From Alphaproteobacteria bacterium (GTDB taxonomy: Bacteria; Pseudomonadota; Alphaproteobacteria; Rhizobiales; Hyphomicrobiaceae): 5,662 nucleotides of DNA. Numbering within the stretch: the stretch's first letter is position 1; the number at the start of each line of letters is the position of its first letter. The translations under genes and the position numbers were made by a program. Below the pieces are notes generated by a model. The model was not told the origin of the DNA, ran no database searches, and saw nothing but the letters and a program-made list of their open reading frames with translations. The stretch is from positions 1 to 5,662 of the forward strand of contig JAHZKN010000311.1 in the NCBI GenBank assembly GCA_022600335.1, written 5' to 3'. Of this stretch, positions 5,317 to 5,662 are shown in pieces.

Positions 5317-5662
5317 TGCACGGCTTTGATCATGCGCATCGGTCAACCAAAGGTGCGCGCAATTATCAAGAAGACACGGCCCTGCTGTGGACGGGCACGG
5401 TGGCAACCCCACCGGGCCCTGATGCGGCGCCAACTCTGGTTACGGCCGGGGCGTCCGATGATGCCTCAGACGTAACAACGATCCCGCGCGCGAAGTTAAA
5501 GTCTGCAAACACAGCCAACGAAACCGCAGTATCCGGCTCAGGAGGATCCGCGTTGGTCGCCGTCCTTGCCGATGGCATGGGTGGTCATGCGGGCGGTGCG
5601 TTGGCATCGAAAACGGTTTGTGAAACCTTCATCAAGAGTTTTGCCGAGGGCAAGGGAACAGA
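5316..5662 (+). CDS. PP2C-family serine/threonine phosphatase, N-terminal part
   Basis: The ATG at 5316 overlaps the TAA of the preceding gene (TAATG), and AAGGG at 5308-5312 supports it, though only three bases away; translational coupling is likely. The 115 complete codons visible carry the first two PP2C motifs: RNYQED (15-20), which contains the first metal-binding acidic residues, and LADGMGGHAGGALAS (84-98), with Asp86 and Gly87 as the classical metal-coordinating pair. PP2C enzymes remove phosphate from Ser/Thr using two Mn/Mg ions, so this enzyme probably reverses the kinase encoded at 1061-3496. About 65 residues separate the two motifs, whereas roughly 15-20 is usual in compact bacterial members such as PstP. 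The extra 45-50 residues (about 27-77) are Thr/Ala/Pro/Ser-rich. The remaining motifs lie beyond the window, so completeness and any C-terminal membrane segment cannot be judged. The phosphatase assignment is secure from the motifs. Confidence 0.92.
   Translation, partial: MHGFDHAHRSTKGARNYQEDTALLWTGTVATPPGPDAAPTLVTAGASDDASDVTTIPRAKLKSANTANETAVSGSGGSALVAVLADGMGGHAGGALASKTVCETFIKSFAEGKGT

Noticed and set aside
5366..5578. Minus-strand 70-codon frame opposite the PP2C insertion
   Set aside because: The plus strand here continues an in-frame PP2C protein with motifs on both sides, so the antisense frame is a shadow.

Overview
The window looks like chromosomal DNA of an alphaproteobacterium, most likely of the Hyphomicrobiales. 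It is moderately GC-rich by eye. The clues are the style of the proteins (HRDIAPDN-type Hanks kinase, a secreted TPR protein with paired cysteines) and, at the left edge, a protein start of the form FWRKKNDGFEWQKYV that I recall from that order. This taxonomic call is inference, with no marker gene to settle it. I see no rRNA, tRNA, CRISPR array, transposase, integrase or insertion-sequence end.

Layout. Bases 1-52 hold the first 17 codons of a leftward gene that runs off the window. Bases 53-411 are a divergent intergenic region with no convincing gene. Bases 412-993 encode a small exported TPR protein. It converges, 67 bases apart, on a large leftward gene (1061-3496) for an 811-residue serine/threonine kinase. 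That kinase has an N-terminal Hanks kinase domain, a long Ala/Lys/Pro-rich linker, one probable membrane segment and a C-terminal seven-bladed WD40 propeller. A divergent control region (3497-3708) separates it from a rightward set of three genes: a membrane-anchored FHA protein (3709-4440), a second, soluble FHA protein with a disordered N-terminal half (4504-5316), and a PP2C phosphatase that overlaps it by one base (5316 to the window edge, incomplete).

How the genes fit together. Kinase, two FHA proteins and PP2C phosphatase form a compact eukaryotic-like phosphothreonine set: writer, candidate readers and eraser. If the membrane predictions hold, the kinase domain and first FHA domain both lie at the cytoplasmic face of the inner membrane while the WD40 propeller faces the periplasm as a possible sensor. 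The FHA domains look like two classes: the first keeps most phosphothreonine-binding landmarks, the second has lost key ones. The phosphatase carries an unusual Thr/Ala/Pro/Ser-rich insertion between its first two metal-binding motifs. Kinase-FHA-PP2C groupings have precedent, for example the threonine phosphorylation pathway of type VI secretion, but no secretion gene is visible here, so the output of this module is unknown. Two start codons are best placed downstream of the longest open frame because good Shine-Dalgarno sequences sit there.
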